From: Bacteroidales bacterium
GTDB taxonomy: Bacteria > Bacteroidota > Bacteroidia > Bacteroidales > UBA932
Direction of reading: 5' to 3'
DNA: 8,638 nucleotides
Assembly: GCA_017472115.1 (NCBI GenBank)
Contig: JAFUQW010000127.1
Span: 1 to 8,638, forward strand
The notes below the pieces were generated by a model. It was not told the origin of the DNA. It saw nothing but the letters and a program-made list of their open reading frames with translations, and did not search any database. Made by a program: the position numbers and the translations under genes. Positions 1 through 6,769 of the stretch are shown here, piece after piece. The number at the start of each line of letters is the position of its first letter. Position 1 is the first letter of the stretch.

Positions 1-748
1 CCCTCTCGACGAGAACCGCAACGCGACTATGGAGCAGGCACAGGAGATGGGCGCGATGGCCCTCTTCGGCGAGAAATACGGCGACACGGTCCGCGTCATC
101 AGGTTCGGCAGCTCATGCGAGCTCTGCGGCGGTACCCATGCATCTGCAACCGGACGCATCGGTTATTTCAGAATCGTTTCAGAGTCTGCGATCGCTGCGG
201 GAGTGCGCCGTATCGAGGCCGCTACCGGAGTGCATGCCGAGTCGATGGTTGACGAGATGGCCGAGACCATCCGCACAGCCAGGTCATTCTTCAACAATGT
301 CCCAGACCTCGCAGGAGCCATCAGAAAGATGGTCGAGGAAAACGAGGCGTACAAGAAGCAGATGGAAGAGATCGCAAAGGAGAAGACTCTGGCGCTCAAG
401 GGCAGCCTCAAGGGCATGGCTGTTGAAATGAACGGAATCAATGTCGTGAAGATCGACGCTCCGATGGATCCCGTGATGCTCAAGAATGCGGCGTTCATGC
501 TCCAGAAGGAGGCGCAGAACCTTGTGATCGCTGCCGCCTTCGAGGCTGCAGGCAAGCCACAGCTTCTGCTCATGTATTCCGACGATCTTGTGAAGGCAGG
601 CCACAATGCCGGCGCTGACGTGCGTGAGGCTGCAAAGCTGATCCAGGGCGGCGGCGGCGGACAGCCGGGACTTGCGACAGCTGGCGGAAAGAACGTGGAA
701 GGTCTCAGCGCTGCTCTTGCAAAACTGATTGAGCTTGCTACCTGCTAA
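1..748 (+). CDS. alaS: Alanyl-tRNA synthetase, C-terminal part (5' end outside window)
   Basis: AlaS charges tRNA-Ala in the cytoplasm and clears mischarged Ser/Gly-tRNA-Ala. The reading frame is open from base 2, so the gene starts upstream; about 248 codons remain of a family that usually has about 870. The fragment opens in the editing (SAD) region with the conserved stretch MGAMALFGEKYGD. It then shows CELCGGTH (codons at 116-139), whose last Cys and His are the distal pair of zinc ligands of the editing site; the proximal HxxxH pair must lie upstream. A helical stretch follows (about 290-430), then the DHHA1-type C-Ala domain ending in the glycine-rich GGGGGQPGLATAGGK motif typical of AlaS. 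The stop is TAA at 746-748, followed by a palindromic repeat. No internal disruption is visible. The identification is firm; only the N-terminal catalytic part is unseen. Confidence 0.97.
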   Translation, partial: PLDENRNATMEQAQEMGAMALFGEKYGDTVRVIRFGSSCELCGGTHASATGRIGYFRIVSESAIAAGVRRIEAATGVHAESMVDEMAETIRTARSFFNNVPDLAGAIRKMVEENEAYKKQMEEIAKEKTLALKGSLKGMAVEMNGINVVKIDAPMDPVMLKNAAFMLQKEAQNLVIAAAFEAAGKPQLLLMYSDDLVKAGHNAGADVREAAKLIQGGGGGQPGLATAGGKNVEGLSAALAKLIELATC

Positions 749-752
749 ATAA

Positions 753-859
753 CAGCCGGACACCCTGTAGGCTCCATTGGCCCCCTCCCAGCAAGCTGGG
801 CCCCTCCCCCTAGCCGGGGGTGGCAAAATGCCAATTCCGCCTATCAGGCTATCCGACTG
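753..859. repeat. Palindromic intergenic repeat, copy 1 (three-stem element)
   Basis: This fills most of the 137-base gap between alaS and the permease-fmt gene. An imperfect outer inverted repeat pairs 753-772 with 839-859, and a short continuation pairs 776-780 with 831-835. Inside are two GC-rich hairpins: CCCAGC/GCTGGG (787-792 with 795-800) and CCCCC/GGGGG (806-810 with 816-820), followed by TGGCA. Read on the minus strand, the order TGCCACCCCC, C/G hairpin, second hairpin, GGGGG closely resembles the element at 6410-6513, so the two look like members of one dispersed family in opposite orientations. It could act as an alaS terminator or RNA-stabilising structure, but no strong T-run follows. 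The structure is seen directly; the function is inferred. Confidence 0.75.
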
Positions 860-885
860 ATAATTGAGTTTGCGACATTGCATCG

Positions 886-3348
886 ATGAAGAAGTTAGAC
901 CAGTTCATATTGAAGTCATTCATAGGACCGTTCATAGCGATCCTGCTGGTCGTCGTATTCATCCTGATGATGCAGTTCCTCTGGCTCTACATCGACGAAC
1001 TGGTCGGCAAGGGCCTGAGCTTCAAGGTCATAATGGAATTTCTGGGATGGGGCTGCATCACGATGCTCCCCCTCTCCCTTCCTCTGTCCACCCTGCTGGC
1101 CTCGATGATGACCCTGGGACAGCTTGGCGAGAACAATGAGCTGCTGGCGATCAAGGCAGCCGGAATCTCCCTCCAGAGGATGTTCATACCTCTTGCCGTA
1201 GTCTGCTTCGGCATCAGCGTCGGCGCGTTCTTCGTGTCGAACGACCTCATCCCTGTGGCATACAACAAGATCTACCAGTTGAGGGCGGACATCGGCAAGA
1301 CCAAGGACGAGATCAAGATACCGGCAAAGATGTTCTATGACGGCATCGAAGGTTATATACTCCGCGTGGACGAAAGAAATGACGAGACCGGCATCATGCA
1401 CGGAGTCATGGTCTACAACCACACCGGCAACAAGGGCAACACAAGCCTGACGCTTGCCGATTCGGCCATGATGAAGATGTCGAAGGACAAGTCCTACCTG
1501 TCCTTCATCATGTTCGACGGATCCAACTATGAGGAGACCAACACCAGGAAATACCGCGACACAACCCTCCAGTTCCAGAAGATAGACTTCAAGAGACAGG
1601 AACTCATCATCCCGCTTGAGAACTACTCATTCCAGAAATCCGACACCAGCAGATTCGGAGACCAGGTCAAGTCCATGAACCTCAAGCAGCTTCATGAAAG
1701 CGAAGACTCCATCGGATTCATAAATGCGGAAGGAAAGGCACGCAACATATCCACATTGAACAAGTCAAGGGCATTGAGGTACAACTCCCAGCTTGACACT
1801 GCTTCGAAGGTGGTCCGCACCACGCCTCTGGAACATAAGGACCTCAACAAATGGAAGAGCCTTGACAAGGAGATCGAAGCGGTGAAGAAGGCGATAACCC
1901 ATGCCGACGAACTGGAGAACTCGCTGGTGTCATTCTCAAGGGAAAGATACCACCACACATACATCCTCAGACTTATCGATATCGAAGTATACAAGAAGTT
2001 TGCCCTGGCGATAGCCTGCTTCATATTCTTCTTCATCGGAGCGCCTCTTGGAGCGATCATCAGGAAGGGAGGTCTGGGAGCTTCGGCCATCATCTCCGTC
2101 CTCTTCTTCGTCGCATACTATGTGATCGACATCGCGGGAACGAAGCTGGCCCGAGACGGAGCGGTGGGACCTTTCATCGGAGTATTCTTCTCCAGCTACG
2201 TGCTCTTCCCGACAGGACTGTTCCTGACCTGGAAGGCAATCAACGACTCGACATTCTTCAACATGGATTCGATAAAGAGCGGATTCAGAAAGATAAAGAC
2301 TAAGATAATGGACATATTCAAGAAGACAAGAATCGTCTACATGGGTACGCCGGAATTCGCGGTTGCCCCTCTGGACGAACTGATAAAGAACGGATATAAC
2401 ATTGTGGGAGTGGTGACAGTTGCCGACAAGGCCAGCGGACGAGGTCTGAAGGTCAACGAAAGTGCCGTAAAGAAGTACGCGGTAGAGCACAACATCCCTG
2501 TACTCCAGCCGCTTTCGCTGAAGGATCCGGAATTCCTCGAAGCCCTGAAGGCATGGAAGGCCGACCTCTTTGTGGTAGTTGCGTTCCGCATGCTGCCGAA
2601 GGTCGTATGGTCTATGCCTAAGCTCGGAACTTTCAACCTCCATGCGGCACTTCTGCCGCAGTACCGTGGCGCCGCCCCTATAAACTGGGCGGTCATCAAC
2701 GGCGACAAGACAACAGGTGTGACCACATTCATGATCGACGACGGAATGGACACCGGCGGCATCATGTACAGATATGACTGCCGCATCGAGCCGGACGAGA
2801 CCGTAGGCGAAGTCCATGACAAGCTCATGGATCTCGGCTCGAAGCTCGTTGTGAACACCGTCGAGGCGATTATCGAAAACAATGTCGAACTCCGCGTCCA
2901 GAGAAGCTTCATCCAGGGATCGGAGATACTTAGACCGGCTCCAAAGATCACACGCGAGCTCTGCCATGTCGACTGGAACGGCAAGGTTAAGGACATCTAT
3001 AACCTCATCCGCGGTTTGAGCCCATATCCTGCAGCCTTCACGGAACTGACAAAGGACGACAAGGTTCTTCAGATGAAGATATACAAGACTGTAAAGGTAA
3101 CGGGAGACGAGTATGCAGAGATGCTTTCTGCTTCCGGACTTGAACAGGCGGCTCCTGGAACCGTGCTTTCGGACGGCAGGACCTATCTTGCGATCGCCGC
3201 TGCAGACGGTGCTCTCTCGATCACCGAACTCCAGCTGGCCGGCAAGAAGAAGATGGCTGTCAAGGACTTCCTCATCGGATTCAGAGAGCCGCAGTCATAC
3301 GGAACGACCAAGGGAACATCATCACAGATAACTGGAAAGCATGCATAA
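886..3348 (+). CDS. fmt: LptF/LptG-family permease fused in frame to methionyl-tRNA formyltransferase
   Basis: One uninterrupted 820-codon frame covers two normally separate proteins. Residues 1-470 are a YjgP/YjgQ (LptF/LptG) permease, the inner-membrane part of the ABC exporter that extracts LPS. It has three N-terminal membrane segments (about 12-35, 53-78, 98-118), a long periplasmic region (about 120-365) and three more segments (about 371-392, 399-418, 427-449). Residues 475-820 are Fmt, which formylates initiator Met-tRNA using 10-formyl-tetrahydrofolate. It starts with RIVYMGTPEFAV and carries FNLHAALLPQYRGAAPIN with catalytic Asn584 and His586, Asp622 in DGMDTGG, and a C-terminal tRNA-binding domain ending near QLAGKKKMAVKDFLIGFR. 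The family usually has HASLLP; here it is HAALLP. The usual permease length matches residues 1 to about 470, so no domain is lost. Both LptF/G termini are expected in the cytoplasm, which suits a soluble Fmt tail. ATG 886 is chosen because MKKLDQF begins just before the first membrane segment. Domain identities are firm. Whether the product stays fused, or Fmt restarts at an internal ATG, is open. Confidence 0.93.
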   Translation: MKKLDQFILKSFIGPFIAILLVVVFILMMQFLWLYIDELVGKGLSFKVIMEFLGWGCITMLPLSLPLSTLLASMMTLGQLGENNELLAIKAAGISLQRMFIPLAVVCFGISVGAFFVSNDLIPVAYNKIYQLRADIGKTKDEIKIPAKMFYDGIEGYILRVDERNDETGIMHGVMVYNHTGNKGNTSLTLADSAMMKMSKDKSYLSFIMFDGSNYEETNTRKYRDTTLQFQKIDFKRQELIIPLENYSFQKSDTSRFGDQVKSMNLKQLHESEDSIGFINAEGKARNISTLNKSRALRYNSQLDTASKVVRTTPLEHKDLNKWKSLDKEIEAVKKAITHADELENSLVSFSRERYHHTYILRLIDIEVYKKFALAIACFIFFFIGAPLGAIIRKGGLGASAIISVLFFVAYYVIDIAGTKLARDGAVGPFIGVFFSSYVLFPTGLFLTWKAINDSTFFNMDSIKSGFRKIKTKIMDIFKKTRIVYMGTPEFAVAPLDELIKNGYNIVGVVTVADKASGRGLKVNESAVKKYAVEHNIPVLQPLSLKDPEFLEALKAWKADLFVVVAFRMLPKVVWSMPKLGTFNLHAALLPQYRGAAPINWAVINGDKTTGVTTFMIDDGMDTGGIMYRYDCRIEPDETVGEVHDKLMDLGSKLVVNTVEAIIENNVELRVQRSFIQGSEILRPAPKITRELCHVDWNGKVKDIYNLIRGLSPYPAAFTELTKDDKVLQMKIYKTVKVTGDEYAEMLSASGLEQAAPGTVLSDGRTYLAIAAADGALSITELQLAGKKKMAVKDFLIGFREPQSYGTTKGTSSQITGKHA
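2308..3348 (+). other. fmt: Fmt module of the fusion, with possible internal start
   Basis: This marks the formyltransferase part of the fused gene. ATG 2308 (Met475 of the fusion) is the last in-frame ATG before the Fmt fold begins and would give a 346-residue protein, slightly longer than the usual 310-325. No stop codon separates it from the permease and no ribosome-binding sequence precedes it, although Bacteroidetes genes often lack one. The linker (residues 455-480) is lysine-rich and follows the last permease helix by about 25 residues, roughly where free-standing permeases end. The fusion therefore seems to need only loss of the permease stop codon. Confidence 0.6.
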
Positions 3349-4006
3349 GACAGTCGTCATAATCTGCGACGGAAGATTTCCGAAGTCGGACTATCCTCGC
3401 TATCTGATCAGCAACGCGGATTATGTGATCTGCTGCGACGGAGCGCTGCAGAAATTCATCCGCAACAGCGAGGCGATATTCGGGGAGAAGAAGCTTCCGG
3501 ATGTCGTGGTCGGCGACATGGACTCATTGCCTCAGTCTCTGCGCAAAAGGCACAGCGACATCATAGTGCAGATCGACGAACAGGAGCATAACGACCAGAC
3601 CAAGGCCTTCAGATGGGCCATCGAAAACATAAAGGACATTTCGCAGATCTATATCCTCGGCGCGACAGGAGAAAGGGAAGATCATACCATCGGCAACATT
3701 TCCCTGCTGATGGAATATGCGAGGATGTATGACCTTGAAGGAATGGGGATCAATGTCGAGATGGTGTCAGACCATGCGACCATATTTGCCGTGACCGACA
3801 CTTTCGAGATGGACTGCGGAGAAGGAAGAAGAATCTCGATATTCAGTCCTGACAACAGTCTGCGCATATGTTCGGAAGGTCTGGAATGGCCTACAGACGA
3901 CGTCGTTTTCGACAACTGGTGGAAAGCGACCCTTAACAGAGCATCACAGGACCACATAAAGCTGACCTTCAGCCACAGGTCCATTGCTTTGATAATGATG
4001 AATTAA
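3341..4006 (+). CDS. Thiamine pyrophosphokinase
   Basis: This 221-residue protein transfers a pyrophosphate from ATP to thiamine, giving thiamine diphosphate in the cytoplasm. The length fits the family. Three family motifs are visible in order: PDVVVGDMDS (about residues 53-62), the acidic metal and nucleotide site; HNDQTKAFRWA (about 83-93), the DQxxTD-like motif with Lys in place of the usual Asp; and GATGEREDHTIGN (about 107-119), matching the GxxGGRxDHxLxN motif. The C-terminal half has the beta-rich thiamine-binding region. The ATG at 3341 overlaps the stop of the upstream fusion gene by 8 bases (ATGCATAA), so translation is probably coupled. No thiamine riboswitch is seen in the short upstream spacers, so if control exists it lies at the start of the transcript or elsewhere. 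A terminator-like hairpin follows. Equivalent genes are called thiN or TPK. Confidence 0.93.
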   Translation: MHKTVVIICDGRFPKSDYPRYLISNADYVICCDGALQKFIRNSEAIFGEKKLPDVVVGDMDSLPQSLRKRHSDIIVQIDEQEHNDQTKAFRWAIENIKDISQIYILGATGEREDHTIGNISLLMEYARMYDLEGMGINVEMVSDHATIFAVTDTFEMDCGEGRRISIFSPDNSLRICSEGLEWPTDDVVFDNWWKATLNRASQDHIKLTFSHRSIALIMMN

Positions 4007-4009
4007 TCA

Positions 4010-4045
4010 GGAAAATCCGTCCTATTTATTAGGATTTCCGCGATT
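4010..4045 (+). terminator. Candidate terminator after the thiamine pyrophosphokinase gene
   Basis: Just after the TAA at 4004-4006, GGAAAATCC (4010-4018) pairs with GGATTTCC (4032-4039) with one bulged base. An alternative stem is TCCTA/TAGGA (4020-4024 with 4030-4034). TTTT follows at 4043-4046. The stem is only moderately stable and the T-run is short. Its place immediately before a good promoter motif supports a transcript boundary. Confidence 0.5.
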
Positions 4046-4052
4046 TTAATTA

Positions 4053-4060
4053 TAATTTTG
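4053..4060 (+). promoter_or_regulatory. Candidate ilvA promoter (-7 element TAnnTTTG)
   Basis: TAATTTTG at 4053-4060 matches the Bacteroidetes primary sigma factor -7 consensus TAnnTTTG exactly, 37 bases before the ilvA ATG, within an AT-rich leader. A clear -33 TTTG is not present; only TTAG-like bases lie at about the right distance. The terminator-like hairpin just upstream suggests that ilvA-ilvE is its own transcription unit. Confidence 0.5.
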
Positions 4061-4097
4061 ACACATAAATCGAAATACGATTTAAATTCATTACAGA

Positions 4098-5357
4098 ATG
4101 AACACTGACAAGTACATCCCTACCACCGAGGCGATTGACCATGCGGCAACCGTGCTTTCGGAGATTCTCGAACCGACCCCGTTCGTAAAGAACAACAATC
4201 TCTCCGACATCTATGATGCCGAGGTATACCTGAAAAGAGAAGACCTCCAGATGGTGAGGTCCTACAAGATAAGGGGCGCATACAACAAGATACGCTCCCT
4301 CTCGCCGGAGTCTCTAGAGAACGGCATTGTCTGCGCCAGCGCCGGAAACCATGCCCAGGGAGTCGCATTCTCGTGCAGCAAGCTCCAGATAATGGGATCC
4401 ATCTTCATGCCGGTGACAACTCCAAAGCAGAAGATCGAGCAGGTAAGGATGTTCGGAAGGGAATTCATCGAGATAGTGCTCACAGGAGACACATTCGACG
4501 CAGCCAATTCGGCAGCAATCAAATATGCCAATGAGAACGGCAAGACCTTCATCCCGCCGTTCGATGACCCGAAAGTCATGGAAGGACAGGGCACCATAGG
4601 AAGGGAGATCCTCAACCAGACTTCAGCGCCGCTCGACTACATATTCGTACCTATCGGAGGTGGCGGACTTGCATCGGGACTCGGTTCCTACATCAAGGCG
4701 ATGTCTCCTCAGACCAAGATTATCGGTGTTGAGCCGGGAGGAGCGCCATGCATGAAGGCGGCGATCGAGAACGGCTGTCCTATTGAGCTGGAAGAAATAG
4801 ACAAATTCGTGGACGGAGCTGCTGTGAAGAAGGCCGGCGCCATGACATATGAAGTCTGCAAGGAAGTGCTCGACGACATCGTGATCGTCCCTGAAGGCGC
4901 TGTCTGCACCATGATCATCCAGATGTACAACAAGAGCGCGATCGTTGTAGAACCTGCAGGAGCCCTCGCGACAGCAGCGTTGAGGTTCTATGCGGACAAG
5001 ATCAAGGGCAAGAGGGTCGCATGCATCGTCAGCGGAAGCAACAACGACATCACAAGAATGGAGGAGATCCGCGAGAAATCCCTTCTCTATGAAGGCCTAA
5101 AGCATTACTTCATAGTTGAGTTTCCTCAGAAGCCTGGAGTGATCGTTTCATTCATCAACAATGTCATCGGACCTTCGGACGACCTCGTGCTCATCCAGTA
5201 CATGAAGAAGACGAACAAGAATCAAGGACCTGCCCTCATCGGCATCGAGCTGGCTTCAAAGGACGACTTCGAGCCGCTTATCGCAAGAATGGACGCCATC
5301 GGCATCAAATACGAATATATAAACGAGAATAACCAATTATTTGAAATACTAATCTGA
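4098..5357 (+). CDS. ilvA: Threonine ammonia-lyase (threonine dehydratase), short biosynthetic form
   Basis: This PLP enzyme deaminates L-threonine to 2-oxobutanoate, the committed step of isoleucine synthesis. The 419-residue protein has the fold-type II catalytic domain at residues 1 to about 330. It shows SYKIRGAYN with the PLP-binding Lys57, SAGNHAQG (81-88), the phosphate-cradling loop GGGGL (187-191), and VSGSNND (311-317) near the cofactor ring. Residues about 337-419 form one C-terminal ACT-like regulatory domain (FIVEFPQKPGVIVSFINNV), where isoleucine feedback would be expected. One such domain and this length fit the short IlvA type found in Bacteroidetes and Firmicutes rather than the roughly 515-residue E. 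coli form with two. The ATG at 4098 lies 37 bases after the -7 element and gives the expected N-terminus. ilvE follows after 7 bases, so the two are almost surely co-transcribed. A catabolic TdcB role is less likely because of the ACT-like tail and the neighbour. Confidence 0.95.
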   Translation: MNTDKYIPTTEAIDHAATVLSEILEPTPFVKNNNLSDIYDAEVYLKREDLQMVRSYKIRGAYNKIRSLSPESLENGIVCASAGNHAQGVAFSCSKLQIMGSIFMPVTTPKQKIEQVRMFGREFIEIVLTGDTFDAANSAAIKYANENGKTFIPPFDDPKVMEGQGTIGREILNQTSAPLDYIFVPIGGGGLASGLGSYIKAMSPQTKIIGVEPGGAPCMKAAIENGCPIELEEIDKFVDGAAVKKAGAMTYEVCKEVLDDIVIVPEGAVCTMIIQMYNKSAIVVEPAGALATAALRFYADKIKGKRVACIVSGSNNDITRMEEIREKSLLYEGLKHYFIVEFPQKPGVIVSFINNVIGPSDDLVLIQYMKKTNKNQGPALIGIELASKDDFEPLIARMDAIGIKYEYINENNQLFEILI

Positions 5358-5364
5358 TACAATC

Positions 5365-6399
5365 ATGGCAAATATTGACTGGAGCAAACTCACATTTTCC
5401 TACACTAAGACAAACACTATCCTCACCACCACTTTCAAGGACGGCGAATGGTCTCCTGTAGAGAGCACAACTGACGACTATATGAAGGTAAGCACCTTCT
5501 GCGGTGCCTTCCACTATGCCATCGAGTGCTTCGAAGGTCTAAAGGCGTTCAGAGGCAAGGATGGCAGGATCAGACTGTTCAGACCGGAGGAAAACGCGAA
5601 GCGACTGATCAGGTCTGCAAAATACCTGGGAATCGAAGCTCCGTCAGTGGAGATGTTCGTAGACATGTGCAAGAGGGCGGTTCTCGAGAACATCGACTAC
5701 CTTCCTCCATACGAAGAGGCAGGTGCGTCCCTCTACCTTCGCCCTACCCTCATCGGTACAAACCCTCAGCTCGGCGTGCAGTCGTCTAAGGAAAGTACAT
5801 TCATGATGCTGTGCTCGCCTGTAGGCGCATACGTCGGAGGAGCTCTTGACGCTGTGGATGTCGTAATCGCAAGAAACTATGACAGAGCCGCTCCTAACGG
5901 ATCTGGAGCATTCAAGGTGGGCGGAAACTACGCGTGCTCGCTTTATTCTCTGAATGTGGCTCACGAACTGGGATACAAGGCTGTCCTTTATCTGGACCCT
6001 GCAACAAAGACCTACATCGACGAGTTCAACTCATCGAACTTCTTCGCGATCAAGGGCAACACCTACATCACCCCTAAGTCTGATTCCATCCTTCCTTCGA
6101 TTACCAACATGTCTCTTGAGACAGTTGCGGCACACCTCGGAATGGAGGTCGAGAGAAGGCCGGTACGCGTAGAAGAGCTCAGCACATTCGAAGAGGTCGG
6201 AGAATGCGGAACAGCAGTTGTGATCACTCCTGTCCACAAACTCGTTGACAAGCCTTTCCTCGAGTCAGACGAGGAGACCGTATACACTTACGGCGACGGC
6301 CAGTGCGGTCCTAAGTCCCTCAAGCTCTACAACTACATCAAGGCCATCCAGCGAGGCGAGACCGAAGACGTCTTCGGCTGGATTGTCTTTGTCGACTGA
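5365..6399 (+). CDS. ilvE: Branched-chain amino acid aminotransferase
   Basis: BCAT reversibly transfers the amino group between glutamate and the 2-oxo acids of isoleucine, leucine and valine. The 344-residue protein is a complete class IV aminotransferase of the longer (type II) kind. It shows FHYAIECFEGLKAFRG (49-64); RPTLIGTNPQLGV (126-138); GAFKVGGNYA with the expected PLP lysine Lys184; YIDEFNSSNFFAI (217-229); SILPSITNMS (241-250), which binds the cofactor phosphate; and CGTAVVITPV (281-290). It ends GETEDVFGWIVFVD, the usual C-terminal signature. The ATG at 5365 begins MANIDWSKLTFSY, a normal N-terminus for this family, 7 bases after the ilvA stop. With IlvA it supplies the entry and exit steps of isoleucine synthesis; ilvC, ilvD and ilvBN are not in the window. 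A long hairpin starts 10 bases after the stop. Confidence 0.96.
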   Translation: MANIDWSKLTFSYTKTNTILTTTFKDGEWSPVESTTDDYMKVSTFCGAFHYAIECFEGLKAFRGKDGRIRLFRPEENAKRLIRSAKYLGIEAPSVEMFVDMCKRAVLENIDYLPPYEEAGASLYLRPTLIGTNPQLGVQSSKESTFMMLCSPVGAYVGGALDAVDVVIARNYDRAAPNGSGAFKVGGNYACSLYSLNVAHELGYKAVLYLDPATKTYIDEFNSSNFFAIKGNTYITPKSDSILPSITNMSLETVAAHLGMEVERRPVRVEELSTFEEVGECGTAVVITPVHKLVDKPFLESDEETVYTYGDGQCGPKSLKLYNYIKAIQRGETEDVFGWIVFVD

Positions 6400-6409
6400 T
6401 GTAACACAT

Positions 6410-6513
6410 AATAATCCGACCCTGCTGTTGCAGGTGACATGCCACCCCCCTGGCAAGGGGGACGTCCTCAAAGAGGACAGGGGGTCACCGGAATACAGCA
6501 GGGTCGGATTATT
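6410..6513 (+). terminator. Long terminator hairpin after ilvE, enclosing repeat copy 2
   Basis: A perfect 19-base inverted repeat pairs 6410-6428 with 6495-6513, and its right arm ends in ATTATTT. It starts 10 bases after the ilvE stop, so it is a likely terminator, possibly working in both directions because the gene beyond is convergent. The arms enclose 66 bases that form further stems (see the repeat entry), giving an unusual branched structure rather than a short-loop hairpin. The stem is certain; termination is inferred. Confidence 0.65.
6433..6489. repeat. Palindromic intergenic repeat, copy 2 core
   Basis: The core is bounded by GGTGAC (6433-6438) and its complement GTCACC (6484-6489). 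Inside are CCCCCT/AGGGGG (6446-6451 with 6456-6461, loop GGCA) and GTCCTC/GAGGAC (6464-6469 with 6473-6478, loop AAA), then GGGGG. The order TGCCACCCCC, C/G stem, second stem, GGGGG is the same as in the minus-strand reading of the repeat at 753-859, while the second stem's sequence differs but its pairing is kept. This looks like a REP- or MITE-like dispersed element lodged in the ilvE terminator. Confidence 0.7.
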
Positions 6514-6610
6514 TATACCCATAGCTCCCGACGGAAACCGGACTATATATGATTATCAATTAGTTATCGTATTTACAAGCGGAATTGCAAGCGGTAAAGG
6601 ATAATTTTAA

Positions 6611-6647
6611 GCAAAATCTGCATTTTGCATATTTCTATGCCTTTTTT
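6611..6647. terminator. Tandem small hairpins with T-run, possible terminator
   Basis: GCAAAAT (6611-6617) pairs with ATTTTGC (6622-6628) around CTGC. GCATA (6627-6631) pairs with TATGC (6636-6640) and is followed by a T6 run at 6642-6647. The T-run orientation suits plus-strand transcripts, although the expected user would be the minus-strand pair about 160 bases away. The evidence is weak. Confidence 0.25.
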
Positions 6648-6685
6648 CATTCAGCTTGGCCGGAATACTGAACGTAACATGTATG

Positions 6686-6769
6686 TTATGAGTGTTTGGC
6701 TAGCAACTTTACTTTCAACCTAGCTTGCACCCTTACATACAATTGTACTAGCAACTTTGACCTAAGCAT
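6686..6769 (-). CDS. Possible 27-codon small ORF, unproven
   Basis: On the minus strand, an ATG at 6769 opens 27 codons ending in TAA at 6686-6688. The predicted peptide is basic and leucine/valine-rich, with SKLLV near the start and VKLLAKHS at the end. The two KLL segments are encoded by the 11-base direct repeats at 6748-6758 and 6700-6710. It lies 37 bases beyond the stop of the membrane-protein gene and could be the last gene of that operon, a relic, or chance. No ribosome-binding signal is seen. The repeat-peptide match is the only reason to list it. Confidence 0.15.
   Translation of the reverse strand: MLRSKLLVQLYVRVQARLKVKLLAKHS
6700..6758. repeat. Pair of 11-base direct repeats CTAGCAACTTT
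   Basis: CTAGCAACTTT occurs at 6700-6710 and again at 6748-6758, 48 bases start to start. A partly similar CCTAGCTTGCA lies between them at 6719-6729. The spacing is a multiple of three, so the repeats keep frame within the small ORF on the minus strand. They could be recombination or binding sites, or simply a coding duplication. Confidence 0.5.

Noticed and set aside
865..872. TGAGTTTG as a -7 promoter element for the permease-fmt gene
   Set aside because: One base differs from TAnnTTTG, no -33 element is seen, and the repeat lies directly upstream, so it is too weak to list.
1936..2967. Long minus-strand open frame opposite the permease-Fmt gene
   Set aside because: It is a shadow of the + strand codons, with low-complexity acidic, Arg and His-rich content and no family motifs, while the + strand encodes two clear domains.
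6245..6604. Plus-strand open frame spanning the end of ilvE and the repeat
   Set aside because: It is serine/threonine-rich out-of-frame ilvE codons running through the terminator hairpin, with no family features.
6576..6758. CRISPR-like array from the short repeats in the gap
   Set aside because: The repeats are only 7-11 bases, differ from one another and lack regular spacers; no cas gene is present.
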